Below are positions 1 through 10,437 of a DNA stretch of 64,000 nt, one piece after another. Source of the stretch: an uncultured Pelagibacteraceae bacterium (GTDB taxonomy: Bacteria; Pseudomonadota; Alphaproteobacteria; Pelagibacterales; Pelagibacteraceae); contig CACGLS010000001.1 in assembly GCA_902573985.1 (NCBI GenBank), positions 62,001 to 126,000 of the forward strand, written 5' to 3'. How positions within the stretch are numbered: position 1 is the first letter of the stretch; the number at the start of each line of letters is the position of its first letter. The translations under genes were made by a program, and so were the position numbers. The notes below the pieces were generated by a model. The model saw nothing but the letters and a program-made list of their open reading frames with translations. It was not told where the DNA came from and ran no database searches.

Positions 1-468
1 TCCAAAAAAATTACAACTTTAGTTAAAAATAAGATAGCAGAAATGTTGAAGAATAAACAAGACATCACTATTAGTAATATTCAATCGTATCCTATTTCTC
101 TAAGTTTAAGAAGACAGTATCATCAAAAAAATATATTAATTCTGGGTGAGGGTTTGCACACCATTCATCCTGTAGCTGGTCAAGGTTTTAATCTAGTTCT
201 AAGAGATATAAAAAAACTAAAAGCAATTATTAAATATTATGTGGGTTTAGGTATTTCTATTAAAAATAGCTATGCATTAAATGATTTTTATAATAGCAGA
301 AAACCCGAAAATACTATCATGAGTTTAGGCGTTGATGCTACTCATAGTTTTTTTAAGCAAAATAAATACTTAGATCCATTTAAAGAAATAATTATAAAAA
401 ATATTAAGAACAACGAGATATTAAAAAAATTCAGTAAAATAATCTCTAATCGAGGTTTATCATTATAA
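1..468 (+). CDS. UbiH-family FAD monooxygenase, C-terminal part (5' end outside window)
   Basis: The reading frame is open from base 1, so only the C-terminal ~155 residues are seen. The diagnostic piece is the third FAD-binding motif of the UbiH/UbiF/UbiL hydroxylases, GEGLHTIHPVAGQGFNLVLRD. Family members usually have GxAAHxxHPxAGQGxNLGxRD, so the GD/GNAAH part is altered to GEGLH here. These flavoproteins hydroxylate the ring of ubiquinone precursors at the inner membrane. Which ring position it serves cannot be told from this fragment. It ends 4 bp before mnmE and probably shares its transcript. ubiE and ubiB lie elsewhere in the window. Confidence 0.85.
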   Translation, partial: SKKITTLVKNKIAEMLKNKQDITISNIQSYPISLSLRRQYHQKNILILGEGLHTIHPVAGQGFNLVLRDIKKLKAIIKYYVGLGISIKNSYALNDFYNSRKPENTIMSLGVDATHSFFKQNKYLDPFKEIIIKNIKNNEILKKFSKIISNRGLSL

Positions 469-472
469 TTAA

Positions 473-1801
473 ATGAACATTTATGCTTTATCTTCGGGTA
501 GAGGACCCTCTGGAATAGCTATCGTTAGAATATCAGGAAGTGAAACACTTAAGATCTGTCAAAATTTGACTAAGTCTAAAGATATAAACCCGAACGAAGT
601 TAATTTCTGCAAGTTCTATGACCCCAACAACGGTGATGTAATAGATCCGGAGGCTCTATTATTATGGTTTCCCGGGCCAAATAGCTATACTGGAGAAGAT
701 CTAGCAGAGTTACAAATCCATGGCAGTAATGCAGTTATAAACGCCTTATTGAGAGTTCTGTCGGAGCAAAAAAATTGCAGATTAGCTGAACCAGGTGAGT
801 TCACTAAAATTGCATTTCAGAATGAAAAAATTGATTTGTTAAAAGCAGAAAGTATAGGAGATCTTATCCATTCCGAAACAGAACTACAAAGACAGCAAGC
901 AATAAAATTAGTTCAGGGAAACGTATCAAATTATTATAATGATCTGAGAGATAGAATAATAAAATCACTTGCTTTCATAGAAGCTAAGATTGATTTTGCA
1001 GAAGAAGATCTTCCAGAAAAAGTATTAAAAGATGCCTATAAATCAATTAAGGAAATTCATTCAGAAATTACAAAAATTGTTGAAGATAATAAAGTTGGAG
1101 AAAAAATTAGAGACGGTTTCAGAGTTTCAATTACAGGAGAAGTTAATGCAGGTAAATCATCATTATTAAATTTACTTTCAAAAAGAGAAGTAGCTATTGT
1201 TTCGGATGAAGCTGGAACAACAAGAGATGTTATAGAAACTTACCTAAATTTAGATGGTTACCCTGTAATTTTAGCAGACACCGCTGGTATAAGAGAAGCT
1301 AAAAACGAAGTTGAAAAAAAAGGTATTTCTTTAGCTTTAGGTAAATCAAAAGAAGCAGATTTAAATATAGTAGTCATCGATAATTCATCTAAAAAAATTA
1401 ACAAGGAAATACAGAATATGATTAATAAAGATACTATAATTCTTTTGAATAAATCAGATATTTCAGATAATCAAAATCATAAATTCGATGTTGATACTGT
1501 TTTAGCTTCAGTAAAAAGTAACAAAAATATAGATAAATTAATTAATTTGGTTAAAGCTAAATTAAGTAAAAAATTTTCATCAAATAATAGTGTTTTAATT
1601 ACTAGAGAGAGGCATAGAGTTAAGCTCAATGATTGTTTGAAAGAAATTGATAAGTTTCTTAAAAAGGATCAAAATAAAGACCTCGAATTAGCAGCAGAAG
1701 ACCTGAGAATGGCTACACGACATCTTGGTAGCATCGTCGGTAAGGTAGATGTGGAAGAAATACTTGGATCTATATTCAAAGACTTCTGTATCGGTAAATA
1801 A
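473..1801 (+). CDS. mnmE: tRNA uridine-5-carboxymethylaminomethyl modification GTPase MnmE
   Basis: Acts with MnmG to make the cmnm5 modification on U34 of tRNAs that read split-box codons. The 442-residue protein has the family's three parts: an N-terminal folate-binding domain (start MNIYALSSGRGPSGIAIVRI), a helical domain, and an inserted G domain with GEVNAGKSS (about residues 221-229), DTAGIRE (about 268) and NKSD (about 327). It ends in the conserved C-(I/L)-G-K motif whose cysteine is needed for modification. Length is normal. It lies 42 bp upstream of its partner mnmG, the classic alphaproteobacterial pairing beside rsmG-parAB. Confidence 0.97.
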   Translation: MNIYALSSGRGPSGIAIVRISGSETLKICQNLTKSKDINPNEVNFCKFYDPNNGDVIDPEALLLWFPGPNSYTGEDLAELQIHGSNAVINALLRVLSEQKNCRLAEPGEFTKIAFQNEKIDLLKAESIGDLIHSETELQRQQAIKLVQGNVSNYYNDLRDRIIKSLAFIEAKIDFAEEDLPEKVLKDAYKSIKEIHSEITKIVEDNKVGEKIRDGFRVSITGEVNAGKSSLLNLLSKREVAIVSDEAGTTRDVIETYLNLDGYPVILADTAGIREAKNEVEKKGISLALGKSKEADLNIVVIDNSSKKINKEIQNMINKDTIILLNKSDISDNQNHKFDVDTVLASVKSNKNIDKLINLVKAKLSKKFSSNNSVLITRERHRVKLNDCLKEIDKFLKKDQNKDLELAAEDLRMATRHLGSIVGKVDVEEILGSIFKDFCIGK

Positions 1802-1843
1802 AATACTACTTGTTTTCTTAATCTAGACGTTTACATTCATAAC

Positions 1844-3712
1844 ATGACAAAACAAAGCTATGATGTAGTAGTTATAGGTGGAGGACATGCCGGATGTGAA
1901 GCAGCAGCAGCTTCCGCTAGAATGGGCGTAAACACTGCTCTTTTTACTCATAAAATTCAGACTATTGGTGAAATGTCGTGTAATCCCGCTATAGGAGGAC
2001 TTGGAAAAGGGCATCTTGTAAGAGAAATCGATGCTTTAGATGGTGTGATGGGTGTAGTAGCTGATAAATCAGGCATTCAATTTAGATTATTAAATAGAAG
2101 TCGTGGCCCAGCAGTGCAAGGGCCAAGGACTCAATCAGACAGAGCTCTTTATAAAGAGCATATGCAAAAAATTTTATTAAATTATGAAAATTTAGAGGTC
2201 GTAGCCGATCCAGTAGTAAAATTCTTATTTGATAATAACAGAGTTATAGGATTCGCTTGCCAGAGCGGTAAAGAAATAAGAACTAAAGAACTAATACTTA
2301 CCACGGGAACTTTTTTGAACGGTTTAATACATATAGGTGAAACACAGATACCAGCTGGTCGTTATGATGAAAAACCATCTACCGGTTTAAGTGAACAATT
2401 AGCAAAATTCAAAATGCAAATTGGAAGATTAAAAACCGGAACACCTCCTAGACTAGACGGTGATACAATTAATTATGATGACTTAGAAATGCAGCCTGCT
2501 GATGATGATTATTATTATTTCTCCTTCTTGACGCGCAAGATCAATAATAAGCAGATTAAATGTGGGATGACTTACACAAATAATGATGTTCACAAAATTA
2601 TTAGTGAAAACATTTCAAGAAGCGCCATGTATTCAGGAAACATAAAAGGAGTAGGACCAAGGTATTGTCCATCTATAGAGGATAAAATTGTTAAGTTTAA
2701 GGAAAAAGAAAGACATCAAATATTCCTAGAACCAGAGGGATTAAAGGACAATACTATTTACCCAAACGGTATATCAACATCTCTTCCAGAGGAGATACAG
2801 CTTAAAATATTGAGCAAAATCAAGGGTTTAGAGCATGTTAAGATGAAGAGGGCTGGATACGCAATTGAGTATGATTATGTTGATCCAAGGGAGTTAAAAG
2901 CAACTCTAGAAACAAAAAAAATTAATTCTTTATTTCTTGCTGGACAAATCAATGGAACTACAGGGTATGAAGAAGCTGCAGCTCAAGGTTTGATAGCAGG
3001 CATTAATGCGGCTTTAAAAATTCGAAATCAAGAGGAGTTCATCTTAGATCGATCAACTTCTTATATTGGTGTTATGATTGATGATCTTATTACAAAAGGA
3101 GTTACAGAACCTTATAGAATGTTTACATCTAGAGCCGAATATAGACTAATTTTAAGAGCCGATAATGCAGATCAAAGATTAACTGATTTTGGAATCAATT
3201 TAAATTTAGTGAAGTCTGAAAGAAAAAAAATATTTAATGAAAAGAAAAAAAATATTTTTGCTCTCAACAAAATTTTAAAAAATAATTACTTATCACCTAA
3301 TCAAGCTAAGAAATATGATATTAAAATTGCTATGGATGGAGTAAAAAGATCTTGCCTAGAAATTATGGGTCAGAGAAAAGTAAATATGGCAAAAATAAGG
3401 CAAGTATTTCAAGACATTCCTAGTTTTCCAAGTCATATAGAAAACCAAGTTGTAACAGATGCCCATTACATGGGTTACCTGGACAGACAAGATAGAGATA
3501 TAGAGTCTTTTAAGAAAGACGAGTCCGTTATCATACCTGAGGGTATAGATTATGAAAAATTGAGCGGTCTATCTAATGAGATTAAGAGTAAGCTGCTTCA
3601 GGTGAAGCCTAAAACGTTAGGTCAGGCTATTCGTATTGATGGCGTTACGCCAGCAGCTATAATTATTCTTCTTTCACACATTAAAAAACTTAGATATAAA
3701 GCCACTGCTTGA
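1844..3712 (+). CDS. mnmG: tRNA uridine-5-carboxymethylaminomethyl modification enzyme MnmG (GidA)
   Basis: The FAD and NADH-dependent partner of MnmE in wobble-uridine modification. The 622 residues are full length. The N-terminal dinucleotide fold reads [13 protein letters not shown] (about residues 9-21), followed by [18 protein letters not shown], the [15 protein letters not shown] block and [10 protein letters not shown] (about 197-206), all family signatures. The C-terminal helical domain that binds MnmE is present, including the GVTPAAI segment near the end. Its TGA stop overlaps the ATG of rsmG (sequence TGATG), so the two are probably translationally coupled. Confidence 0.98.
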   Translation: MTKQSYDVVVIGGGHAGCEAAAASARMGVNTALFTHKIQTIGEMSCNPAIGGLGKGHLVREIDALDGVMGVVADKSGIQFRLLNRSRGPAVQGPRTQSDRALYKEHMQKILLNYENLEVVADPVVKFLFDNNRVIGFACQSGKEIRTKELILTTGTFLNGLIHIGETQIPAGRYDEKPSTGLSEQLAKFKMQIGRLKTGTPPRLDGDTINYDDLEMQPADDDYYYFSFLTRKINNKQIKCGMTYTNNDVHKIISENISRSAMYSGNIKGVGPRYCPSIEDKIVKFKEKERHQIFLEPEGLKDNTIYPNGISTSLPEEIQLKILSKIKGLEHVKMKRAGYAIEYDYVDPRELKATLETKKINSLFLAGQINGTTGYEEAAAQGLIAGINAALKIRNQEEFILDRSTSYIGVMIDDLITKGVTEPYRMFTSRAEYRLILRADNADQRLTDFGINLNLVKSERKKIFNEKKKNIFALNKILKNNYLSPNQAKKYDIKIAMDGVKRSCLEIMGQRKVNMAKIRQVFQDIPSFPSHIENQVVTDAHYMGYLDRQDRDIESFKKDESVIIPEGIDYEKLSGLSNEIKSKLLQVKPKTLGQAIRIDGVTPAAIIILLSHIKKLRYKATA

Positions 3713-4326
3713 TGCAGAAGCTTGAAGTCATAAATATTCTCAAAACGACTCTTAATTTTAGCGATCATTCAATTGAAAAGCTCAAAAAGTTCACAAATCT
3801 AGTTTTAAAAGAAAATCAAAATCATAATTTAATTGCTAAAAGCACAGAGAATCAAATTTGGCATAGACATATACTTGACTCAGCTCAATTAGTAAAATTT
3901 ATTAATTTTAAGGCCAACTCTATGGCTGATCTTGGCACTGGTGCAGGATTCCCGGGTCTAGTAATAGAAATATTCAATAAAAATAAGGCTTTTCACGTGA
4001 AATTATATGAAAAATCACCAGTAAAAAGAAGGTTCTTAATAACTGTAATTAAGAAATTGAGTTTAAATGCAGAGGTTTTAGGAGATGTCAGAGATGAAGT
4101 TTTAGAATCGGAGATTATAATTTGCAGGGCTTTTAAAAAATTAGACCAAATAATACAAGTTTCACGTGAAATCGCTAAAAAGCCACATAAATTAATGATT
4201 CTAAAAGGTCAAAATGCACAGGAAGAAATAAAAAATTCTTTTCAAACAAAAAAATACGCTTATAAATTAGAAAACAGTATGACAAATAAAGATTCAAAAA
4301 TAATTTTAATGGAGATAAGTAAGTAA
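3712..4326 (+). CDS. rsmG: 16S rRNA (guanine-N7)-methyltransferase RsmG (GidB)
   Basis: Methylates G527 of 16S rRNA using S-adenosylmethionine. The Rossmann SAM-binding loop is ADLGTGAGFPGL (about residues 70-81), and the protein is 204 residues, near the family size. I take the ATG at 3712, which overlaps the mnmG stop, rather than the TTG one codon upstream. The gene also carries two perfect 12-bp parS cores (3991-4002 and 4160-4171), so its sequence serves both as a coding region and as a centromere-like site for the ParB made two genes downstream. Confidence 0.95.
   Translation: MQKLEVINILKTTLNFSDHSIEKLKKFTNLVLKENQNHNLIAKSTENQIWHRHILDSAQLVKFINFKANSMADLGTGAGFPGLVIEIFNKNKAFHVKLYEKSPVKRRFLITVIKKLSLNAEVLGDVRDEVLESEIIICRAFKKLDQIIQVSREIAKKPHKLMILKGQNAQEEIKNSFQTKKYAYKLENSMTNKDSKIILMEISK
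3989..4004. promoter_or_regulatory. parS site 1 (ParB-binding palindrome) inside rsmG
   Basis: The 16 bases read CTTTTCACGTGAAATT and contain the complete TTTCACGTGAAA palindrome, the core of the bacterial parS consensus TGTTTCACGTGAAACA. The outer bases differ from consensus. It lies within rsmG, 325 bp upstream of parA. ParB nucleates at such sites to segregate the origin region. Function is inferred from the match and from the neighbouring parAB. Confidence 0.85.
4158..4173. promoter_or_regulatory. parS site 2 (ParB-binding palindrome) inside rsmG
   Basis: The 16 bases read AGTTTCACGTGAAATC, with a perfect 12-bp core and the consensus G before it, so it is the better of the two copies. 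It is 169 bp downstream of site 1 and 156 bp upstream of parA. Two copies of a 12-bp palindrome in one 615-bp AT-rich gene are very unlikely by chance. I found no other complete core in the window. Confidence 0.87.
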
Positions 4327-5124
4327 ATGTCGTCACCTACGATATTAGCAATCATTAACCAGAAAGGCGGCGTAGGTAAAACAACTACAGTAATAAACTT
4401 AGCTGCTTCACTGTCCATTATGGGTCAAAATAATTTAGTTATTGATTTAGATCCACAAGGAAATGCAACAACGGGATTAGGTAAAAATAATAATGATGAA
4501 GAGAAGAATATTTACAATCTTTTAATAAAAAAAATTAATATTGAAAATACAATTCAGAAGACTGACATTGAAAATCTAGATTTAGTAGGTTCGCATGTAA
4601 ATCTTTCTGGGCTCGAAGTTGAAACTGCTAATGACTCTAATAGGGCATTTGTATTGAAAGAAATTTTAAATTCAAAAAAAGACAGTGTTTTAAAAAAATA
4701 CGATAATATTTTTATAGACTGTCCCCCATCTCTAAGCTTACTTACTATAATGGCTTTAGTAGCTTCGGACGAATTGTTAGTGCCTCTACAAACTGAATTT
4801 TTTGCATTAGAAGGCATTACTCAACTTGTAAAAACAATTGATCGGATTAAAGAAAATTTAAATCCTAGATTAAAACTGAAGGGTATTCTTTTAACCATGT
4901 TTGACAAGCGAAACAAGTTATCTTCTGAAGTTGATAAAGAGGCACGAAATTACTTTAAAGAAAAAGTTTATCAAACTGTAATTCAAAGAAATGTTCGTTT
5001 ATCAGAGGCTCCATCTCATGGATTGCCCTGTGTTGTATATGACAAAAATTGTGTTGGTAGTAAATCTTACTTTAAGCTCGCTGAAGAATTCTTGAAAAAA
5101 AATCGAATAGAAAGTGCTGCATGA
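4327..5124 (+). CDS. parA: Chromosome partitioning ATPase ParA
   Basis: Walker-type ATPase that drives origin segregation together with ParB and parS. The deviant Walker A motif NQKGGVGKTTT is at residues 10-20, and the expected LVIDLDPQGNATTGLG follows with the catalytic Asp. The later FIDCPPSLSLLTIMAL block is the Walker B region. At 265 residues it is a chromosomal Soj-type ParA without the N-terminal DNA-binding domain found in plasmid ParAs. The start directly abuts the rsmG stop, and the last codons overlap parB by 4 bp (ATGA). Confidence 0.97.
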   Translation: MSSPTILAIINQKGGVGKTTTVINLAASLSIMGQNNLVIDLDPQGNATTGLGKNNNDEEKNIYNLLIKKINIENTIQKTDIENLDLVGSHVNLSGLEVETANDSNRAFVLKEILNSKKDSVLKKYDNIFIDCPPSLSLLTIMALVASDELLVPLQTEFFALEGITQLVKTIDRIKENLNPRLKLKGILLTMFDKRNKLSSEVDKEARNYFKEKVYQTVIQRNVRLSEAPSHGLPCVVYDKNCVGSKSYFKLAEEFLKKNRIESAA

Positions 5125-5972
5125 GCTCAGGAAAAAAAAAAGGATTAGGTAGAGGTCTTTCAGCATTATTTGGAGATGATAAACCTAAGCAAAAGGCCTT
5201 AGATACAAATCAGACAAATACTGTTTCAATTAGTGATTTAAGTAGAAATCCTTATCAACCAAGACAAAATTTTAGTGAGGAAAAGCTTGAGGAATTAGCC
5301 AATTCAATAAGAAAAAATGGCATAATTCAACCCATAGCAGTTCGGCCTAGTAAGTCAGATCCAGGAAGATATGAGATTGTAGCGGGAGAGAGGAGATGGC
5401 TTGCTTCACAAAGAGCTGGATTACATGAAATACCAGTAACAATTTTAGACTTAAGTGACGTTGAATCTCTAGAGGTTGCGATTGTTGAAAATATTCAACG
5501 AGATGATCTTAATCCAATAGAGGAGGCTAGAGGTTACAAGAGGTTAAATGAAGAATTCAAATATGATCATGAAAGTATTTCAAAATTAATGTCGAAAAGT
5601 AGAAGTCATATAAGTAATACTTTAAGACTTTTAACATTGCCTAATGATGTAATTGCTATGCTTGAGGAGGGAACACTTTCCTCAGGCCAAGCTAGACCCT
5701 TAATTGGAATGTCTAATGCATCAAGTATTGCAGAAGAAATAGTTGCAAAAAATTATAGTGCTAGAAAAGTGGAATACCTCATAAGGTCTAAAAAAACAAA
5801 AAAAGAAATTCCTATCGATACAAATATTCTTAAAGCGCAAGAAAGAATTCAAAAAATATTAGGATTAAAGGTTAACATTATAAATAAAAAAAATAATGCT
5901 GGTAAAATTGTTATAGAGTATAAAGATTTAGATCAATTCCAATTAGTTTCGGATCTGCTTTCTAAGCATTAG
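5121..5972 (+). CDS. parB: Chromosome partitioning protein ParB
   Basis: DNA-binding CTPase that loads at parS and spreads. The 283-residue protein opens with KKGLGRGLSALFGD, typical of chromosomal ParB. It has the ParB/Srx domain with PYQPRQNF and GERRWLAS (about residues 89-96), then a helix-turn-helix region around SISKLMSKSRSHISNTLRLL (about 153-172), and a C-terminal dimerization part. The start overlaps parA. Its 3' end runs 11 bp into the converging holA. Two likely binding sites lie in rsmG about 1 kb upstream. Confidence 0.97.
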   Translation: MSSGKKKGLGRGLSALFGDDKPKQKALDTNQTNTVSISDLSRNPYQPRQNFSEEKLEELANSIRKNGIIQPIAVRPSKSDPGRYEIVAGERRWLASQRAGLHEIPVTILDLSDVESLEVAIVENIQRDDLNPIEEARGYKRLNEEFKYDHESISKLMSKSRSHISNTLRLLTLPNDVIAMLEEGTLSSGQARPLIGMSNASSIAEEIVAKNYSARKVEYLIRSKKTKKEIPIDTNILKAQERIQKILGLKVNIINKKNNAGKIVIEYKDLDQFQLVSDLLSKH

Positions 5973-6945
5973 CCATTCGGCAAATATCAACAATTAATTC
6001 TTTTATTAGAGTGTTTTTATTTACTATTGAATTTGATTTGATCATTAATTCTAAGTTGTAAGTTTTTTCTTGTAATTTTTTTATTTTATTTATGTTCCAC
6101 ATTTCCGATTGTTTTAAGAAATTACTTTTATCTTTCCAAAATATTGGCGGTTTTAATGAATTAATTTTATCTTCAATATTTACCCCGCTTAATTTGTGTA
6201 AATCTTTTAGATTAATTAGTCTCTGATTAATCAAATTTAAATAATAAATTGATTTCTCGTCCTCTATAATTGTATCGCTTAATAATTTATTTGTTTTAGC
6301 TTTATTTCCAACTAATGCCTGGTCTTTTAGTAGTCTGAAATTATCATTAACTTCAATATTAAGTAATAATTCTAATTTTTCAGTTTCAATAATAGATTTT
6401 TCAAAGAAAATTTTTATTTTATCAATTTCGTTATTTAGTTTTGCTCTATCAAATCCTGTTTTTTCTATTATAAGATTTAAATTTGATGGAGTAAGACCTG
6501 CAAATCCTTTTAATTGATTATTAATTATCTTTCTTAAACTTATTTCGTTATCTTGGTAGCAAGGTATAACTGCAAACTCTTTAGATTTTTCAAAAAAATT
6601 TCTAATTTTAGATTTTTTTTCTAAAGCCTCGGAGAATAAACAAATTTTGTGCTCACCTATGCTAACTTCAATCTGATTAATTATTGGTAGAAGTTTATCG
6701 TTAACTTGCTCTAAAATGAATAACTTTTTTTTTTTAAATAAAGAAATGTTACTTATTTCATTAAATAAAAAATTGCCATTTTTTAGAATATCTTCTTGAT
6801 ATAATTTTATAGTTTCATAACTTGAATAAAACTCAGAAATTTTTTTTTTAAAATCATTTTTAAGACCTAAATTTTCTCCGTAAAATAAATTTATTTTTTT
6901 TAATGTGCCTAAATTTTCCTCGATTATAAAACTTTTAAAAATCAT
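5962..6945 (-). CDS. holA: DNA polymerase III delta subunit HolA
   Basis: The clamp-loader delta subunit opens the beta clamp on DNA. The 327-residue protein is divergent, but the N-terminal pattern (INLFYGENLGLKNDFKKKI, about 19-37) and its place after leuS and an lptE-like gene, a conserved alphaproteobacterial trio, support the call. It lacks a full Walker A, as expected for delta. The start overlaps the lptE-like gene by 11 bp and the end overlaps parB convergently, so there is no room for a terminator between holA and parB. Confidence 0.85.
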   Translation of the reverse strand: MIFKSFIIEENLGTLKKINLFYGENLGLKNDFKKKISEFYSSYETIKLYQEDILKNGNFLFNEISNISLFKKKKLFILEQVNDKLLPIINQIEVSIGEHKICLFSEALEKKSKIRNFFEKSKEFAVIPCYQDNEISLRKIINNQLKGFAGLTPSNLNLIIEKTGFDRAKLNNEIDKIKIFFEKSIIETEKLELLLNIEVNDNFRLLKDQALVGNKAKTNKLLSDTIIEDEKSIYYLNLINQRLINLKDLHKLSGVNIEDKINSLKPPIFWKDKSNFLKQSEMWNINKIKKLQEKTYNLELMIKSNSIVNKNTLIKELIVDICRMANA

Positions 6946-7405
6946 CAGGTCTAAAATTTATTTCATCTAGTATTCTATCTGCTATTTTATCTGATAACAA
7001 ATTTAAAACTTTTTTTTCATTATTCAAAGTTTGTGAGTATTGGTCTGCTATATTAAATTCTCCGATTTCAGTAATTTTAAAATTATTAATTTTTTTTGTG
7101 GTTATATTTTTCACTTCTACTTGAGTTGTTATTTCTAATTTATGTTTTGTAATCTCATTCTTAATATTTTTTTCTTTAATACTTTTAATTTTTTTCGTAT
7201 TAAGATTAAGTGAAATAAGTGTGGAGTTATTTTTCTTCGAATTAAAAACTAGTTTATTTTTTATTCTAAAATTTATCTTTTTATCTCCTGATGTAATTAT
7301 TTCTGCGATATCAAAATTATTTAAATTTGATTGATTTACTATTTTGAAGCCGCAATTACTCAATAAAAGATAAATAAGTGATGATATAAGAACTTTTTTA
7401 AGCAT
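6935..7405 (-). CDS. lptE: LptE-like LPS-assembly lipoprotein
   Basis: A 156-residue predicted outer-membrane lipoprotein. The N-terminus has a lysine start, a hydrophobic stretch and a lipobox ending in LLLSNC, giving Cys18 as the lipidated residue, followed by GFKIV as in LptE, which plugs the LptD barrel for LPS export. Sequence conservation of LptE is low, so the call rests on the lipobox, the size and the leuS-lptE-holA order. Its ATG shares one base with the leuS stop (TAATG), which implies coupling. Confidence 0.75.
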   Translation of the reverse strand: MLKKVLISSLIYLLLSNCGFKIVNQSNLNNFDIAEIITSGDKKINFRIKNKLVFNSKKNNSTLISLNLNTKKIKSIKEKNIKNEITKHKLEITTQVEVKNITTKKINNFKITEIGEFNIADQYSQTLNNEKKVLNLLSDKIADRILDEINFRPDDF

Positions 7406-9918
7406 TATTCTGAAATTATATAGTTAATAATCTTATTTTTTACAAAAATAGTTTTAGTTATTTTTTTGTCTTGAATAAATTTTTTCGCTTTCGATTGTTC
7501 TAAAATAATTTTATTAATTTCATTTTCTGTAGCATTTTTGTTTGTTTTAATTATATCTCTCGTTTTTCCGTTTATTTGAATAGCCATACTGATTTCTTCA
7601 GGCAAATTCCCCTTAACCTCGGGCCAATTGTCTAATTCACTACACTTTAAGAGTTCAAGACATTCATAAGAAAGATGTGGTGTAAAAGGCAACATTAACT
7701 TCATCATAGTCGTAATTTTTGATTTAATCACTTTATTACTAATCTTTTGACCAACACTATCTGTGAATAGATTATATAACTCATAAAAATGGGCTATTGA
7801 AACATTAAATCTAAAATTTTTAATTGAGGAGTCTATTTTGATTACATAACTATTTATTAATTTTATAAACTTTTCTTCTAAATTCTTATCTACTTGACAA
7901 TCTTTTCTTGATAAAATTGTTGAATTGAGATTCCAAATTTTTTGAAGAAATTTGTTTGAGGAGACAACACCTCTGTCCGACCATTGGATATCTTTTTCAG
8001 GCGGACTGTCAGATAAAATAAACCATCTTACGGCATCAGCCCCGTATTGTAGAATCATTGTTTCTGGATCAATCGTATTTTTTTTTGATTTAGACATAGA
8101 CTCCGGGGGTCCGATAACTACCTTGCTTTTATCAGATTTTTTCAAAATAGAGTTTGTGTCAACCTTCTCGATTTCATCTGGGTATAGCCAATTACCATTT
8201 TTATCCTTATATGTTTCATGACATACCATTCCTTGTGTAAAAAGATTTTTAAATGGTTCAGAAAAATTTAGATTCTTATTGTTTTGCTTCAATCCTTTAG
8301 TAAAAAAACGTGAGTAAAGTAGATGCAATATAGCGTGCTCAATTCCACCAATATATTGATCTACAGGCATCCAATAATTTACTTTTTGTAAATCAAATGG
8401 TGAGTTTTTTAAATTTGGCGAGCAAAATCGCAAAAAATACCAAGATGAATCTACGAAAGTATCTAATGTATCAGTTTCTCTAATCGCTTTTTTTCCAGTT
8501 GATTTTTGTTTAGTTTCACGCCATTTTTTGTGGGATTCTAAAGGATTACCTTTTGCATTAAGATTTATGTCTTCTGGAAGTACGATAGGCAACTCACTTT
8601 TGTCAACCGGAACAACACTTCCATCTTCAAGATAAATCATAGGGATAGGGCAACCCCAATATCGTTGTCTAGATATTCCCCAGTCTTTTAAACGAAATAA
8701 AGTTTTTTTTACTCCAAGTTTCTTTTTCTCTATTTCGTCAATAATCTTCTTTTTTGCAAGATCAATATTTAAATCATTAAGAAATCCTGAATTTATTATT
8801 TTTCCTTCACCTAAATAAGCTTCTTTAAGCTCAATATCTTTATTACCATCAGAGACAACTTTTATAATCTTCAAGTTATATTTTTTTGCAAAATCAAAAT
8901 CTCTTTGATCATGAGCAGGGCAACCAAATATTGCCCCAGTTCCGTAATCCATCAAAACAAAATTAGCAAAGTAAATTGGTATTTCTTTATTTTTTAAAAA
9001 TGGATGCTTGACAAATAACTCAGTTTTGTAGCCAAGCTTTTCTGCATTTGCTAAAGCTTCTTCAGTAGTACCTGTTTTGTTACATTCATCTTTAAATTTT
9101 TTAAAATTTTTATCGTGAATAAAATATTTACTTAGTGGATGATCTGGCGAGACCGCAATGAAACTTGCACCAAATATTGTATCTGGTCTTGTTGTGAATA
9201 CTGTAATCTTTTCTTTTTTATTTACTACCTCAAAGTTAATTTCGCATCCAAATGACTTTCCTATCCAATTTTTTTGCATCAACTTTACTTTTGCAGGCCA
9301 CCCATCTAAACCATTGAGATCATCTAAAAGGTTGTCAGCAAATTTCGTAATATTAAAAAACCATTGTGATAATTTTTTTCTTTCTACCAAAGCATTAGAT
9401 CTCCATCCCCTTCCGTTGATAACCTGCTCATTTGCCAAAACTGTTTTTTCAATTGGATCCCAGTTTACGTAAGTTTCTTTTCGAGAAACCAACCCAAGAT
9501 TATAAAAGTCAATAAATATTTCTTGTTGGTGTTTATAATATTCTTTATCACATGTAGAGATCTCCAAATTCCAGTTAATTGAGAGCCCAAGTAACTTTAA
9601 TTGTTTTTTCATTGTATCGATATTCTTTTCTGTCCACTTCTTTGGATGAAGATTATTTAATCTAGAAGCGTTTTCTGCAGGTAGGCCAAATGCATCCCAA
9701 CCCATTGGATGTAATACATTAAACCCGTTCATAAACTTATATCGAGCTATTACGTCACCAATTGTATAGTTTCTGACGTGCCCCATGTGAATCTTACCAG
9801 AGGGATAAGGAAACATTTCTAAACAATAAAATTTCTTTCCTTTTTCTCTATAAAGTGAAAAATCTTTAAATTTTTTTTGCCATTTTTTTTCAATAGCTTG
9901 GAAATTAAGCCTTTCCAT
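7405..9918 (-). CDS. leuS: Leucyl-tRNA synthetase
   Basis: Charges tRNA-Leu with leucine. The 837-residue class I enzyme has the HIGH-type motif in [14 protein letters not shown] (about residues 39-52) and the KMSKS-type loop in [10 protein letters not shown] (about 605-614). The CP1 editing domain with [13 protein letters not shown] lies between, and a C-terminal anticodon-binding region includes [12 protein letters not shown]. Length is usual for a bacterial LeuRS. It begins one base after the stop of the DUF3576 lipoprotein gene, in a four-gene minus-strand operon. Confidence 0.98.
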   Translation of the reverse strand: MERLNFQAIEKKWQKKFKDFSLYREKGKKFYCLEMFPYPSGKIHMGHVRNYTIGDVIARYKFMNGFNVLHPMGWDAFGLPAENASRLNNLHPKKWTEKNIDTMKKQLKLLGLSINWNLEISTCDKEYYKHQQEIFIDFYNLGLVSRKETYVNWDPIEKTVLANEQVINGRGWRSNALVERKKLSQWFFNITKFADNLLDDLNGLDGWPAKVKLMQKNWIGKSFGCEINFEVVNKKEKITVFTTRPDTIFGASFIAVSPDHPLSKYFIHDKNFKKFKDECNKTGTTEEALANAEKLGYKTELFVKHPFLKNKEIPIYFANFVLMDYGTGAIFGCPAHDQRDFDFAKKYNLKIIKVVSDGNKDIELKEAYLGEGKIINSGFLNDLNIDLAKKKIIDEIEKKKLGVKKTLFRLKDWGISRQRYWGCPIPMIYLEDGSVVPVDKSELPIVLPEDINLNAKGNPLESHKKWRETKQKSTGKKAIRETDTLDTFVDSSWYFLRFCSPNLKNSPFDLQKVNYWMPVDQYIGGIEHAILHLLYSRFFTKGLKQNNKNLNFSEPFKNLFTQGMVCHETYKDKNGNWLYPDEIEKVDTNSILKKSDKSKVVIGPPESMSKSKKNTIDPETMILQYGADAVRWFILSDSPPEKDIQWSDRGVVSSNKFLQKIWNLNSTILSRKDCQVDKNLEEKFIKLINSYVIKIDSSIKNFRFNVSIAHFYELYNLFTDSVGQKISNKVIKSKITTMMKLMLPFTPHLSYECLELLKCSELDNWPEVKGNLPEEISMAIQINGKTRDIIKTNKNATENEINKIILEQSKAKKFIQDKKITKTIFVKNKIINYIISE

Positions 9919-10437
9919 TTAATTCTTTTTTGTTTGATCTTCTTTTTTTATCAAAGCTGCTTTTCTAAGTATTGTAGAATTAAGCTCTTGCTTTATTTTT
10001 GATTTTTCGAGCAATAAGACAGAGCATGCATTGCTTGTATTACAAACTTTTTTATGCACTGTAATTTTAAGACTATCAGATCTTATTTCATTAGATAAAA
10101 ATCTTATCGTAATTTTGATTGAATTCTCTCTATCAGCACCATCAGAATACCAATCCGTGATTACAACTCCTCCTGAATAATCAACTGTAGTTAGTGGCAA
10201 AAAATCAAGAGTATCAAGGGTAGCACGCCACATTGGATTAGCCGAACTAAACTCAAAATCTCCTCCCCGCCTTTTTAAAATATTACCTATACTTGCGCCT
10301 CTACCTTCCTCTATATTTTTTCTTGCTTTTGCTTTCGCACCATCAGGCCTTTGTCTTTGATCAACTTTTTCGTAGGCACAAGAAACAGTTATAATTAGCA
10401 AAATTAAAAGGTTTAAAAAAATCTTGAATATTTTCAT
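9919..10437 (-). CDS. DUF3576-family lipoprotein
   Basis: A 172-residue predicted lipoprotein: a hydrophobic N-terminal segment ends in LLIITVSC, so Cys20 is the likely lipid anchor. The rest contains the conserved alphaproteobacterial block around ANPMWRATLDTLDFLPLTTVDYSGG and the ITDWYSDG segment, which I recognise as DUF3576. Proteins of this family sit just upstream of leuS in many alphaproteobacteria. Their function is unknown; the location suggests the outer-membrane assembly group together with the lptE-like gene. It is the first gene of the leuS operon and faces away from the porin. Confidence 0.8.
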   Translation of the reverse strand: MKIFKIFLNLLILLIITVSCAYEKVDQRQRPDGAKAKARKNIEEGRGASIGNILKRRGGDFEFSSANPMWRATLDTLDFLPLTTVDYSGGVVITDWYSDGADRENSIKITIRFLSNEIRSDSLKITVHKKVCNTSNACSVLLLEKSKIKQELNSTILRKAALIKKEDQTKKN

